From Elusimicrobia bacterium RIFCSPLOWO2_01_FULL_54_10 (lineage in GTDB: Bacteria > Elusimicrobiota > Elusimicrobia > 2-02-FULL-39-32), in NCBI GenBank assembly GCA_001799975.1, contig MGUQ01000084.1, positions 900 to 6,152 of the forward strand: a DNA stretch of 5,253 bases. The letters are read 5' to 3'. This document shows positions 1 to 4,992 of this stretch, piece after piece. How positions within the stretch are numbered: position 1 is the stretch's first letter; the number at the start of each line of letters is the position of its first letter. The translations under genes were made by a program, and so were the position numbers. Below the pieces are notes generated by a model. It was not told the DNA's origin. It did no database searches and was given only the letters and a program-made list of their open reading frames with translations.

Positions 1-257
1 GCACCCGCATGGCGGGCCGTTTGGGCGGGGCGTGGTTTACCCAGCAGAAGCTGGAAGTGGTCAAGGTGGACGCTGAAAACGATTTGATTCTGGTCAAGGG
101 AACCGTTCCCGGCATTGTTCAAAATTTACTGGTCGTTCAGGAAACCTCCAAACACATCAAGCACAAACGGGCCGCCATCGCGCAAAAGACTTCCGTCAAG
201 AAGACCGCAAACGTCAAGAAAGAAGCCCCTAAAACCGCGGCTCCCGCCAAGAAATAA
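1..257 (+). CDS. rplC: 50S ribosomal protein L3 (uL3), C-terminal part only
   Basis: Only the last 84 codons are present; the reading frame is open from nt 3 and the start lies upstream of the window. L3 binds 23S rRNA early in assembly and reaches towards the peptidyl-transferase centre. The visible RMAGRLGG and KLEVVKVDAENDLILVKG, followed by TVPG, match the conserved C-terminal block of bacterial L3 (typically KMAGRMGG...LEVVKVD...LLLVKGAVPG). The ATG at nt 9 is the internal Met of that block, not a start. After the PG motif the usual glycine-containing ending is replaced (GIVQNLLVVQ), and the protein continues with about 35 residues rich in Lys, Ala and Thr, ending APKTAAPAKK. That tail is longer than in E. 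coli L3 and is probably disordered and rRNA-binding (inference). rplD starts 4 nt after the stop. The family assignment is secure, helped by its position directly before rplD. Confidence 0.96.
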   Translation, partial: TRMAGRLGGAWFTQQKLEVVKVDAENDLILVKGTVPGIVQNLLVVQETSKHIKHKRAAIAQKTSVKKTANVKKEAPKTAAPAKK

Positions 258-261
258 GACC

Positions 262-870
262 ATGGACATCAATATTTTAGATTCTAAAGGTAAAGTTTCC
301 GGCAAGCAAACCCTGCCCGAATCCATTGCCAACGCTAAGCCCGACAAACACCTGGCGCACGAAGTTGTGACGGCATATTTGGCCAACCAGAGAAAAGGCA
401 CGCATGCGGTTTTGACACGCGCAGAAGTGACCGGCGGCTCACGCAAACCCTGGAAGCAGAAACACACCGGCCGGGCCCGCGCAGGCACAACCCGCTCTCC
501 TCTATGGAGAAAAGGCGGCATCATTCACGGCCCTCAGCCCAGGGATTACAGAATCACCCTGCCTCAGGCCAAAGTCCGCGCCGTGCTCTTGCAGGCGCTT
601 TCCGCCAAAGCCACTTCCGGAGATTTGATCGTGGCCGATGCGCCCAAACTGGAGCAGCCCAAAACAAAGGCTGTAACAGCGTGGCTCAAGAGTTTGTCCC
701 TCCCTGTCAAGAGCCTGCTGGTTCTTGAAAAAAAGGATTCCAAGCTGTCTCTCGCGGCCCGCAATTTGAGCGATTTTGAGATTATGGAAAGAAAACATCT
801 TCATGCCTATCAGGTGCTGGGAGCCAAAAAAGTGGTGCTCACGCCCGAAGCAGCAGGGCTGCTCTCATGA
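262..870 (+). CDS. rplD: 50S ribosomal protein L4 (uL4)
   Basis: A 202-residue protein, the normal length for bacterial L4. L4 binds 23S rRNA domain I, and its extended loop lines the exit-tunnel constriction opposite L22. That loop is plain at residues about 55-96: VTGGSRKPWKQKHTGRARAG, then SPLWRKGGIIHGPQPRDY. The C-terminal globular part is also typical, with AARNLSDFEIMERKHLHAYQ and VVLTPEAAGLL. The frame is open upstream to nt 115, but that would overlap rplC deeply and add residues unlike L4; the ATG at 262 gives the expected MDINILDSKGK start. The Shine-Dalgarno before it is weak (A/G-rich AAGAAATAAGA), so reinitiation after rplC, 4 nt away, is likely. In E. coli L4 is the autogenous repressor of the S10 operon by binding its leader; that leader would lie upstream, so repression here cannot be judged. 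Confidence 0.98.
   Translation: MDINILDSKGKVSGKQTLPESIANAKPDKHLAHEVVTAYLANQRKGTHAVLTRAEVTGGSRKPWKQKHTGRARAGTTRSPLWRKGGIIHGPQPRDYRITLPQAKVRAVLLQALSAKATSGDLIVADAPKLEQPKTKAVTAWLKSLSLPVKSLLVLEKKDSKLSLAARNLSDFEIMERKHLHAYQVLGAKKVVLTPEAAGLLS
849..863 (+). promoter_or_regulatory. Possible mRNA hairpin presenting the rplW ribosome-binding site
   Basis: AGCAGC (849-854) and GCTGCT (858-863) are exact reverse complements around a three-base loop AGG (855-857). The loop AGG, with the adjoining G858, is the only Shine-Dalgarno-like sequence before rplW, about 9 nt upstream of its ATG. The element lies entirely inside the last codons of rplD. A ribosome finishing rplD would unfold it, which fits coupled translation. 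It is a six-pair stem in GC-rich coding DNA, so chance is a real alternative. Confidence 0.35.
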
Positions 871-1172
871 ACATCGCCGAAATCATCCGCGCGCCCATGG
901 TGACGGAACGCTCCACGATTTTGAAGGAGAAATTCAATCAATACGTTTTCAAGGTGACTCCGGATTCCACCAAAAGCCAAATCAAGGATGTGATTGAAAA
1001 ATATTTCAAAGTCAAAGTGGAAAAAGTGAGAACCTCAAATTACACAGGCAAAATGCGCCGGCTTGCGATGGGACGGCCTGAAGGCCGCCGCGCGGATTGG
1101 AAGAAAGCCTTTGTCACAGTCAAGAAAGGCCAGGAGATCAAGATTGAGGCAGAAGTGCCCAAATCTAAATAA
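867..1172 (+). CDS. rplW: 50S ribosomal protein L23 (uL23)
   Basis: A 101-residue protein of normal L23 length. L23 sits at the exit of the peptide tunnel and is the docking site for trigger factor and SRP. Family marks are IIRAPMVTERS near the N-terminus, where Glu14 aligns with E. coli Glu18 (the trigger factor contact), then YVFKV, and the rRNA-binding hairpin YTGKMRRLAMGRPEGRRADWKKAFVTVKKGQ at residues about 60-89 (GRR.DWKKA.VT is a signature). The tail KIEAEVPKSK is short and polar. The ATG at 867 overlaps the rplD stop as ATGA, so translation is very probably coupled to L4. The only Shine-Dalgarno-like bases (AGGG, 855-858) lie at the loop of a predicted small hairpin listed separately. 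Confidence 0.98.
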   Translation: MNIAEIIRAPMVTERSTILKEKFNQYVFKVTPDSTKSQIKDVIEKYFKVKVEKVRTSNYTGKMRRLAMGRPEGRRADWKKAFVTVKKGQEIKIEAEVPKSK

Positions 1173-1178
1173 AAATCT

Positions 1179-2024
1179 ATGCCCGTAAAAACATTTAATC
1201 CGTACACCCCGTCCCGCCGCTTCATCAGCGTCGAGGATTTTTCCAACCTCACCAAAAAAGAGCCTGAGAAGTCTCTCACCAAATCGCTTTATAAAAAAGG
1301 CGGCCGCAACAACACCGGTGAAGTCATGGTCCGGCATCAGGGCGGGGGCCACAAGCGGCGCTACCGCATCATCGATTTCAACCGTGACAAGCTGGAAGTT
1401 CCGGGCAAGGTCATCGCCATTGAGTATGACCCCAACCGCAACGCCCGCATCGCCCTTTTGCAGTATTCCGACGGCGAGAAGCGTTACATCATTCATCCCG
1501 TGGGCCTCGAAGTGGGGCAGAGCGTGGTGTCCGGTCACGACGCCGAAATCAATACAGGCAACTGTCTTTCTCTTTCCGAAATTCCAGAAGGTACTCTGGT
1601 GCACAATATTGAGCTTCTGCCCGGGCGCGGCGGCAAACTTGTCCGCGCGGCAGGTGGTGCAGCCCAGCTCATGGCCAAAGAAGGGGCCTATGCCACTTTG
1701 AAGATGCCTTCCGGCGAAGTCCGCCTCATCCCCATCAGTTGCAAGGCCACCATCGGACAGGTGGGCAATGTGGACCATGAGAATGTCACCCTGGGCAACG
1801 CCGGGCGTTCCCGCCACATGGGAATCCGTCCCACGGTGCGCGGTACGGCCATGAATTCCGTGGATCACCCTCACGGCGGCGGCCGCGGAAAGTCCAAAGG
1901 CGCCAATCATCCGAGCTCTCCCTGGAACCAGCCCGCCAAGGGCTACAAGACCCGGTCCAAGAAAGTCTGGGACTGGCTCATCATTCAGCGGCGGCAGCGC
2001 GCCGCGGCAGAGGTGCCAGAATAA
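1179..2024 (+). CDS. rplB: 50S ribosomal protein L2 (uL2)
   Basis: A 281-residue protein, slightly longer than E. coli L2 (273). L2 is one of the most conserved ribosomal proteins, needed for subunit association and peptidyl-transferase activity. The start [14 protein letters not shown], the RNA-binding block [20 protein letters not shown] (residues 44-63), [16 protein letters not shown], the SH3-like segment with [13 protein letters not shown], and [20 protein letters not shown] (222-241) are all recognisable. His230 in VDHPHGGG corresponds to the functionally critical E. coli His229 region. Odd points: Arg236 replaces the usual Glu of GGGEG, and the C-terminus runs [18 protein letters not shown] instead of the common KFIVRRR ending. 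The ATG at 1179 is 6 nt after rplW and has no Shine-Dalgarno, only an A/T-rich leader. The stop overlaps the rpsS start by one base. Confidence 0.99.
   Translation: MPVKTFNPYTPSRRFISVEDFSNLTKKEPEKSLTKSLYKKGGRNNTGEVMVRHQGGGHKRRYRIIDFNRDKLEVPGKVIAIEYDPNRNARIALLQYSDGEKRYIIHPVGLEVGQSVVSGHDAEINTGNCLSLSEIPEGTLVHNIELLPGRGGKLVRAAGGAAQLMAKEGAYATLKMPSGEVRLIPISCKATIGQVGNVDHENVTLGNAGRSRHMGIRPTVRGTAMNSVDHPHGGGRGKSKGANHPSSPWNQPAKGYKTRSKKVWDWLIIQRRQRAAAEVPE
2009..2015 (+). promoter_or_regulatory. Shine-Dalgarno of rpsS
   Basis: AGAGGTG lies 8 nt before the rpsS ATG at 2024, inside the last codons of rplB. It supports the overlapping TAATG start. Confidence 0.75.
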
Positions 2025-2311
2025 TGTCACGCTCAACTAAAAAAGGCCCGTTTGTAGACGAAAGACTTCATGAAAAGGTCACGCGTATGAACGCCGCCAG
2101 CGAAAAGAAAGTGATCAAGACCTGGGCAAGGCGGAGCGTCATCCCGCCCGATTTTGTGGGCCACACTCTGGCCATCCACAACGGCCGGAAGTTTGTTCCC
2201 ATCTACATTTCAGAGCAGATGGTGGGCCACAAGCTGGGTGAATTTTCTCCGACACGGTTTTTCAAGGGCCACGGCGCGGCCCATACCAAGGAAGCCACAG
2301 GGCTCACTTAA
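2024..2311 (+). CDS. rpsS: 30S ribosomal protein S19 (uS19)
   Basis: A 95-residue protein of normal S19 length. It binds the 16S rRNA 3' major domain in the head with S13 and contacts the large subunit. Clear motifs run through the whole protein: [12 protein letters not shown] at the start, [15 protein letters not shown] (residues about 32-46), then [25 protein letters not shown] and FKGHG. The start overlaps the rplB stop as TAATG. An AGAGGTG Shine-Dalgarno at 2009-2015 lies 8 nt before the ATG, inside the rplB tail. Nothing unusual in the protein. Confidence 0.99.
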   Translation: MSRSTKKGPFVDERLHEKVTRMNAASEKKVIKTWARRSVIPPDFVGHTLAIHNGRKFVPIYISEQMVGHKLGEFSPTRFFKGHGAAHTKEATGLT

Positions 2312-2318
2312 TCAATTT

Positions 2319-2654
2319 ATGCAAGCTTTAGCCAAAGAAAAATTTATCCGCTTCGCTCCCCGCAAAGTGAACCAGGTGCTTTCGCTGGTGAGAAAAAAAT
2401 CCGTGCCCGAAGCGCTCAGCCTGCTGCGCTTCGTGCCCAAGAGCTGCACCACCATGGTGGGCAAAACCATCAAGTCTGCTGCTGCCAACGCCGGAGACTT
2501 GAAGGGCGAAAATCCCAACCTGAAGATTTCCCAGGCCTGGGTGGGCGTGGGGCCGGTTTTAAAGCGCATGCGGGCCCATGCCATGGGACGCGGCTCACAA
2601 TATAAACGCAAAACCTGCCACTTGACCGTGGTGGTTTCGGACGGGAGAAACTAA
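2319..2654 (+). CDS. rplV: 50S ribosomal protein L22 (uL22)
   Basis: A 111-residue protein, matching bacterial L22 (about 110). L22 touches all 23S rRNA domains, and its long beta-hairpin forms the tunnel constriction with L4. The N-terminal half shows FIRFAPRKVNQVLSLVRKKSVPEAL, equivalent to the usual R.SP.K...V...IRGK.V.EAL, and SAAANAGD (residues 53-60). The hairpin is GPVLKRMRAHAMGRGSQYKR at 79-98, followed by KTCHLTVVVSD. The first half is rather divergent: the normally conserved glycine of IRGK is Lys, and Cys43 and Cys100 are unusual. The frame is open further upstream, but only ATG 2319 gives an L22-like N-terminus and avoids a long overlap with rpsS. It lies 7 nt after the rpsS stop with no adjacent Shine-Dalgarno (only AGGG about 16 nt upstream), so coupled reinitiation is likely. 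Confidence 0.97.
   Translation: MQALAKEKFIRFAPRKVNQVLSLVRKKSVPEALSLLRFVPKSCTTMVGKTIKSAAANAGDLKGENPNLKISQAWVGVGPVLKRMRAHAMGRGSQYKRKTCHLTVVVSDGRN
2643..2648 (+). promoter_or_regulatory. Shine-Dalgarno of rpsC
   Basis: GGGAGA lies 8 nt upstream of the rpsC ATG (2657), within the final codons of rplV. It confirms the start that begins MGQKVHP. Confidence 0.7.
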
Positions 2655-2656
2655 GC

Positions 2657-3448
2657 ATGGGCCAGAAAGTTCATCCCATCGGCATCCGGCTCGGCTACAT
2701 CGCCGACTGGACATCCAAGTGGTTTTCCAAGAAGGATTTTCCTCATCTGATTGAGGAAGACCAGATGATCCGCCGCTATTTGAAGGACCGTCTGAAAATG
2801 GCCGCTGTGGCCAAGATCGTCATTGAACGGGCCGGAAAATATTTGAGAGTGAATGTGTACACCGCGCGCCCCGGCATCGTGATCGGCAAGAAGGGCCAGG
2901 ATATCGAGAACATCATCAAGGAAATTGAAGACATCTCCGGCTTGAAAGGCTCCGTGAACGTGTCCGTGCTTGAAATTCAGCGTCCGGAGCTGGACGCCCA
3001 GCTGGTGAGCGAGAGCATCGCGTTTCAGCTTGAGAAAGGCATCAGCTACCGCCGGGCCATGAAAAAATCCATGGAGCGCACCATGCAGGGCGGCGCACAG
3101 GGTATTAAGATCATGGTGAGCGGACGGTTGGGCGGCAACGAAATCGCCCGCCGCGAATGGATGCGCGAAGGCCGCATCCCTTTGCAGACGTTCCGCGCCG
3201 ACATCGATTACGGATTTACAGAAGCCATGACCAAAATGGGCAAGATCGGCTGCAAAGTTTGGATTTTCAAGAAAGAGCTCTACAAGAAAACAGAACGGGA
3301 AATGCTGGACGAAGCCGCCAAGCTGTTGGAAAAGGAAAAAATTGAGGAAATCGCCAAGGCGGCGGAAACCATCAATATTACAGAGGACATCCTTCAACCC
3401 GTGGAAGTTGCGGGCGATGAAGACATCATTCCGGAAGAGAAGAGCTAA
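2657..3448 (+). CDS. rpsC: 30S ribosomal protein S3 (uS3)
   Basis: A 263-residue protein, somewhat longer than E. coli S3 (233). S3 lies at the mRNA entry channel of the 30S head. MGQKVHPIGIRLG is the hallmark start. A type II KH domain follows (about 39-107), with its GXXG loop as VIGKKGQDI at 75-83. The C-terminal domain carries SGRLGGNEIARREW (155-168), EGRIPLQTFRADIDYG and KVWIFKKELY. Arg132, Arg133 and Lys136 (YRRAMKK) match the E. coli residues implicated in the ribosomal mRNA helicase. After about residue 210 comes a charged tail of some 54 residues, first Lys/Glu-rich and probably helical, then strongly acidic (EVAGDEDIIPEEKS). A GGGAGA Shine-Dalgarno (2643-2648) lies 8 nt before the ATG; the gap to rplV is 2 nt. 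Confidence 0.99.
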   Translation: MGQKVHPIGIRLGYIADWTSKWFSKKDFPHLIEEDQMIRRYLKDRLKMAAVAKIVIERAGKYLRVNVYTARPGIVIGKKGQDIENIIKEIEDISGLKGSVNVSVLEIQRPELDAQLVSESIAFQLEKGISYRRAMKKSMERTMQGGAQGIKIMVSGRLGGNEIARREWMREGRIPLQTFRADIDYGFTEAMTKMGKIGCKVWIFKKELYKKTEREMLDEAAKLLEKEKIEEIAKAAETINITEDILQPVEVAGDEDIIPEEKS

Positions 3449-3451
3449 GCC

Positions 3452-3865
3452 ATGTTGATGCCCACGCGAGTCAAATATAGAAAATCACAGAGAGGCCGCC
3501 TGAAAGGCATCTCCAAGGGCGGCAACAAGGTTTCTTTCGGGGAATACGGCCTTCAGGCGCTTTCCAGCTCCTGGATCACCGCCAGACAGATTGAAGCCTG
3601 CCGCATCGCTTTGACGAGATTCATCAAAAAGGGCGGTAAGCTCTGGATCCGCATTTTTCCGGATAAACCGATTTCAAAGAAGCCCGCGGAAACCCGCATG
3701 GGAAAAGGCAAAGGCGCGCCCGAGTTCTGGGTGGCCGTGGTCAAGCCCGGCCGGATTTTGTTTGAGCTCGAAGGCATGCCGGTGGAGCTGGCCAAGGAAG
3801 CCATGCGGCTGGCTACGCACAAGCTCCCCATTCACACGCGCTTCTTGCAGCGGGAGGCCTACTGA
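3452..3865 (+). CDS. rplP: 50S ribosomal protein L16 (uL16)
   Basis: A 137-residue protein, the usual length for L16. It binds late in 50S assembly near the A-site tRNA elbow and helps shape the peptidyl-transferase centre. Motifs: [16 protein letters not shown] at the start, [24 protein letters not shown] (residues 42-56), the invariant [24 protein letters not shown] (65-88), and [15 protein letters not shown]. Arg82 in the ETRMGKGKG segment aligns with E. coli Arg81, which is hydroxylated by the YcfD oxygenase; whether that happens here is unknown. A second in-frame ATG at 3458 would drop two residues; MLMP is common in the family, so 3452 is kept. It lies 3 nt after rpsC, with a purine-rich GGAAGAGAAGAG upstream. 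The stop overlaps rpmC by one base. Confidence 0.99.
   Translation: MLMPTRVKYRKSQRGRLKGISKGGNKVSFGEYGLQALSSSWITARQIEACRIALTRFIKKGGKLWIRIFPDKPISKKPAETRMGKGKGAPEFWVAVVKPGRILFELEGMPVELAKEAMRLATHKLPIHTRFLQREAY
3852..3857 (+). promoter_or_regulatory. Shine-Dalgarno of rpmC
   Basis: GGGAGG lies 7 nt before the rpmC ATG at 3865, inside the end of rplP. It supports the TGATG overlapping start. Confidence 0.75.
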
Positions 3866-4086
3866 TGCAGTTCAAGGGCCAGGACCGCGCGGCCGTGCGC
3901 CAGCTACCGGAGAAAGAGCTGCAGGCCCAGCTCAAAGAGACAGAAGAAAAACTGTTCAAGCTTAAATTTTCCAATTCGATTACACCTTTGAAAAACGGGC
4001 ACGAGATCGCGCACCTGCGCAAGCACCGCGCGCGCCTGCTCACCTGGATCCGCCAGAAAAATATTAAAGGAGCCGCACGTGCATAA
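3865..4086 (+). CDS. rpmC: 50S ribosomal protein L29 (uL29)
   Basis: A 73-residue protein, a little longer than the 63-70 residues common for L29. It is a small helical protein next to L23 at the tunnel exit. The two-helix pattern is clear: LPEKELQAQLKETEEKLFKLKF (residues about 14-35), a short turn with NSITPLKNGHEI, then AHLRKHRARLLTWIRQKN. This fits the L.EL...L.EL..ELF.LRF ... L.NP..IR..RR.IARI.T scheme of the family, with PLKNGHEIAHLRKHRARLLT as the local version. The tail KGAARA is basic. The start overlaps the rplP stop as TGATG and has a strong GGGAGG Shine-Dalgarno 7 nt upstream. The 3' end overlaps rpsQ by 8 nt. Confidence 0.96.
   Translation: MQFKGQDRAAVRQLPEKELQAQLKETEEKLFKLKFSNSITPLKNGHEIAHLRKHRARLLTWIRQKNIKGAARA
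4066..4072 (+). promoter_or_regulatory. Shine-Dalgarno that fixes the GTG start of rpsQ
   Basis: AAAGGAG, among the best Shine-Dalgarno matches in the window, lies 6 nt before GTG at 4079. For the alternative ATG at 4091 the spacing would be 18 nt, too long for efficient use, so the GTG start is preferred. Confidence 0.8.
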
Positions 4087-4312
4087 GGAAATGGTGGGAG
4101 TCGTCACGTCTGACAAAATGGCCAAGACCCGCGCGGTGGTGGTGAACCGGCTGGTGCCGCATACGCTTTACAGAAAGACCATGAAGCTCCGTACAAAATT
4201 TTACGCGCATGACGAAAAGAATGAATCTAAAGCCGGAGACAAGGTGCGGATCCAAGCCTGCCGGCCCCTTTCCCGGCTCAAGCGCTGGCGCGTAGTGGAG
4301 ATTTTGAAATAA
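4079..4312 (+). CDS. rpsQ: 30S ribosomal protein S17 (uS17)
   Basis: A 77-residue protein, within the normal S17 range (about 80-90). S17 is a primary 16S rRNA-binding protein with an OB fold in the 30S body. Motifs are MVGVVTSDKMAKTRAVVVNR (residues 5-24, the family's GVV.SDKM.KT..V.V.R), then HTLYRKTMKLRTKFYAHDEKNESKAGDKVRI and ACRPLSRLKRWRVVEIL, the standard ending. The start is GTG at 4079, chosen because AAAGGAG lies 6 nt upstream and because it adds the short basic N-terminus usual in the family. ATG 4091 would still give a near-complete protein. The 8-nt overlap with rpmC implies coupled translation. It is the only complete gene here whose chosen start is not ATG. Confidence 0.97.
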   Translation: MHKEMVGVVTSDKMAKTRAVVVNRLVPHTLYRKTMKLRTKFYAHDEKNESKAGDKVRIQACRPLSRLKRWRVVEILK

Positions 4313-4315
4313 CCC

Positions 4316-4684
4316 ATGATCCAGGAACGAAGCATTCTTAAAGTCGCGGACAATTCCGGCGCCCGGAAAATTCGGTGTTTCAGGATCCTCGGAGGCACTC
4401 GCCACCGCTACGCGTCGCTGGGCGACATCATTGTGGCTTCCGTTCAGGACGCCATTCCCACCGCCGCCATCAAGAAGGGCGACGTGGTCAAGGCCGTCAT
4501 TGTGCGCACCGTCAAGGAATGCCACCGTCCGGACGGTTCGTTCGTGAAATTTGACGACAACGCCGCCTGCGTGATCACAGATGAAGGCGAACCCAGGGGC
4601 ACCCGCATTTTCGGGCCCGTGGCCCGCGAACTTCGGGAAAGAAATTTCCTCAAAATCATCTCCCTGGCCCCGGAGGTCGTTTGA
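4316..4684 (+). CDS. rplN: 50S ribosomal protein L14 (uL14)
   Basis: A 122-residue protein, exactly the usual bacterial length. L14 lies on the 50S interface, contacts L19 and 16S helix 14, and is the docking site of the silencing factor RsfS. The sequence is highly typical: [66 protein letters not shown] and [20 protein letters not shown]. Thr96 and Arg97 match the region that E. coli L14 uses to bind RsfS. It starts 3 nt after rpsQ. The nearest Shine-Dalgarno-like GTGGAG ends about 15 nt upstream, so initiation may depend on coupling. In E. coli rplN opens the separate spc operon; here no room exists for a promoter before it. Confidence 0.99.
   Translation: MIQERSILKVADNSGARKIRCFRILGGTRHRYASLGDIIVASVQDAIPTAAIKKGDVVKAVIVRTVKECHRPDGSFVKFDDNAACVITDEGEPRGTRIFGPVARELRERNFLKIISLAPEVV
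4672..4677 (+). promoter_or_regulatory. Shine-Dalgarno of rplX
   Basis: GGAGGT, a perfect anti-16S match, lies 8 nt before ATG 4686. The rplX frame is open further upstream to an ATG at 4581, and this site rules that out in favour of 4686. Confidence 0.8.
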
Positions 4685-4685
4685 C

Positions 4686-4991
4686 ATGTGGCTTAAGAAA
4701 AAAGACAAGGTTTTGGTTTTGGCCGGACGGGACAAAGGCAAGCGCGGCGAGATCTTGAAGCGCGAAGGCGACGGCTTGTTTATCGTGGCCAAAGTAAATA
4801 TCGTGAAGCGGCACCAGAAGCCGCGGCAGAACGACAAGGGCGGAATTGTGGAAAAAGAAGCTCCCATGCACCAGTCCAAGCTGATGCTCGTGTGCGGCAA
4901 GTGCGACACGGCCACCAGCCCCAAAATCCAGATTTTAAAAGACGGCAGCAAAGTGCGCGCCTGCCGGAACTGCTCGGAGATGATCGAATAA
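4686..4991 (+). CDS. rplX: 50S ribosomal protein L24 (uL24), four-cysteine form
   Basis: A 101-residue protein, typical of bacterial L24. L24 is one of the two assembly-initiator proteins of the 50S subunit and sits by the tunnel exit. A KOW motif fills the N-terminus ([20 protein letters not shown], residues 4-23), followed by [11 protein letters not shown] and the hallmark [19 protein letters not shown]. The C-terminal part has Cys70-Gly-Lys-Cys73 and Cys93-Arg-Asn-Cys96, a paired CxxC arrangement that could bind zinc. Many bacterial L24 proteins have such cysteines while E. coli lacks the set. The start is fixed by the GGAGGT 8 nt upstream. It follows rplN by 1 nt and precedes rplE by 1 nt. 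Confidence 0.98.
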   Translation: MWLKKKDKVLVLAGRDKGKRGEILKREGDGLFIVAKVNIVKRHQKPRQNDKGGIVEKEAPMHQSKLMLVCGKCDTATSPKIQILKDGSKVRACRNCSEMIE

Positions 4992-4992
4992 A

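Noticed and set aside
1173..1178. Possible promoter or terminator in the A/T-rich stretch around the rplW-rplB junction
   Set aside because: The gap is six bases, with no hairpin followed by a T-run and no convincing -35/-10 pair.
1988..2005. GCGGCG...CGCCGC inverted repeat just upstream of the rpsS Shine-Dalgarno
   Set aside because: A six-pair GC-only stem within codons for QRRQRAAA is expected by composition, and it does not cover the Shine-Dalgarno or the start. No U-run follows, so it is not a terminator.
1035..2036. A 333-codon open frame on the minus strand opposite rplB
   Set aside because: It mirrors a highly conserved coding gene in GC-rich DNA, where antisense frames stay open by codon bias. 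Its translation resembles no known family and it has no separate ribosome-binding context.
2651..3397. A 248-codon minus-strand frame opposite rpsC
   Set aside because: It is complementary to the S3 reading frame, is rich in Phe, His, Leu and Ala as expected for such mirrors, and has no independent support.
4064..4951. A 295-codon minus-strand frame opposite rpsQ, rplN and rplX
   Set aside because: It crosses three well-supported genes on the other strand and looks like a compositional shadow, with no recognisable domain.
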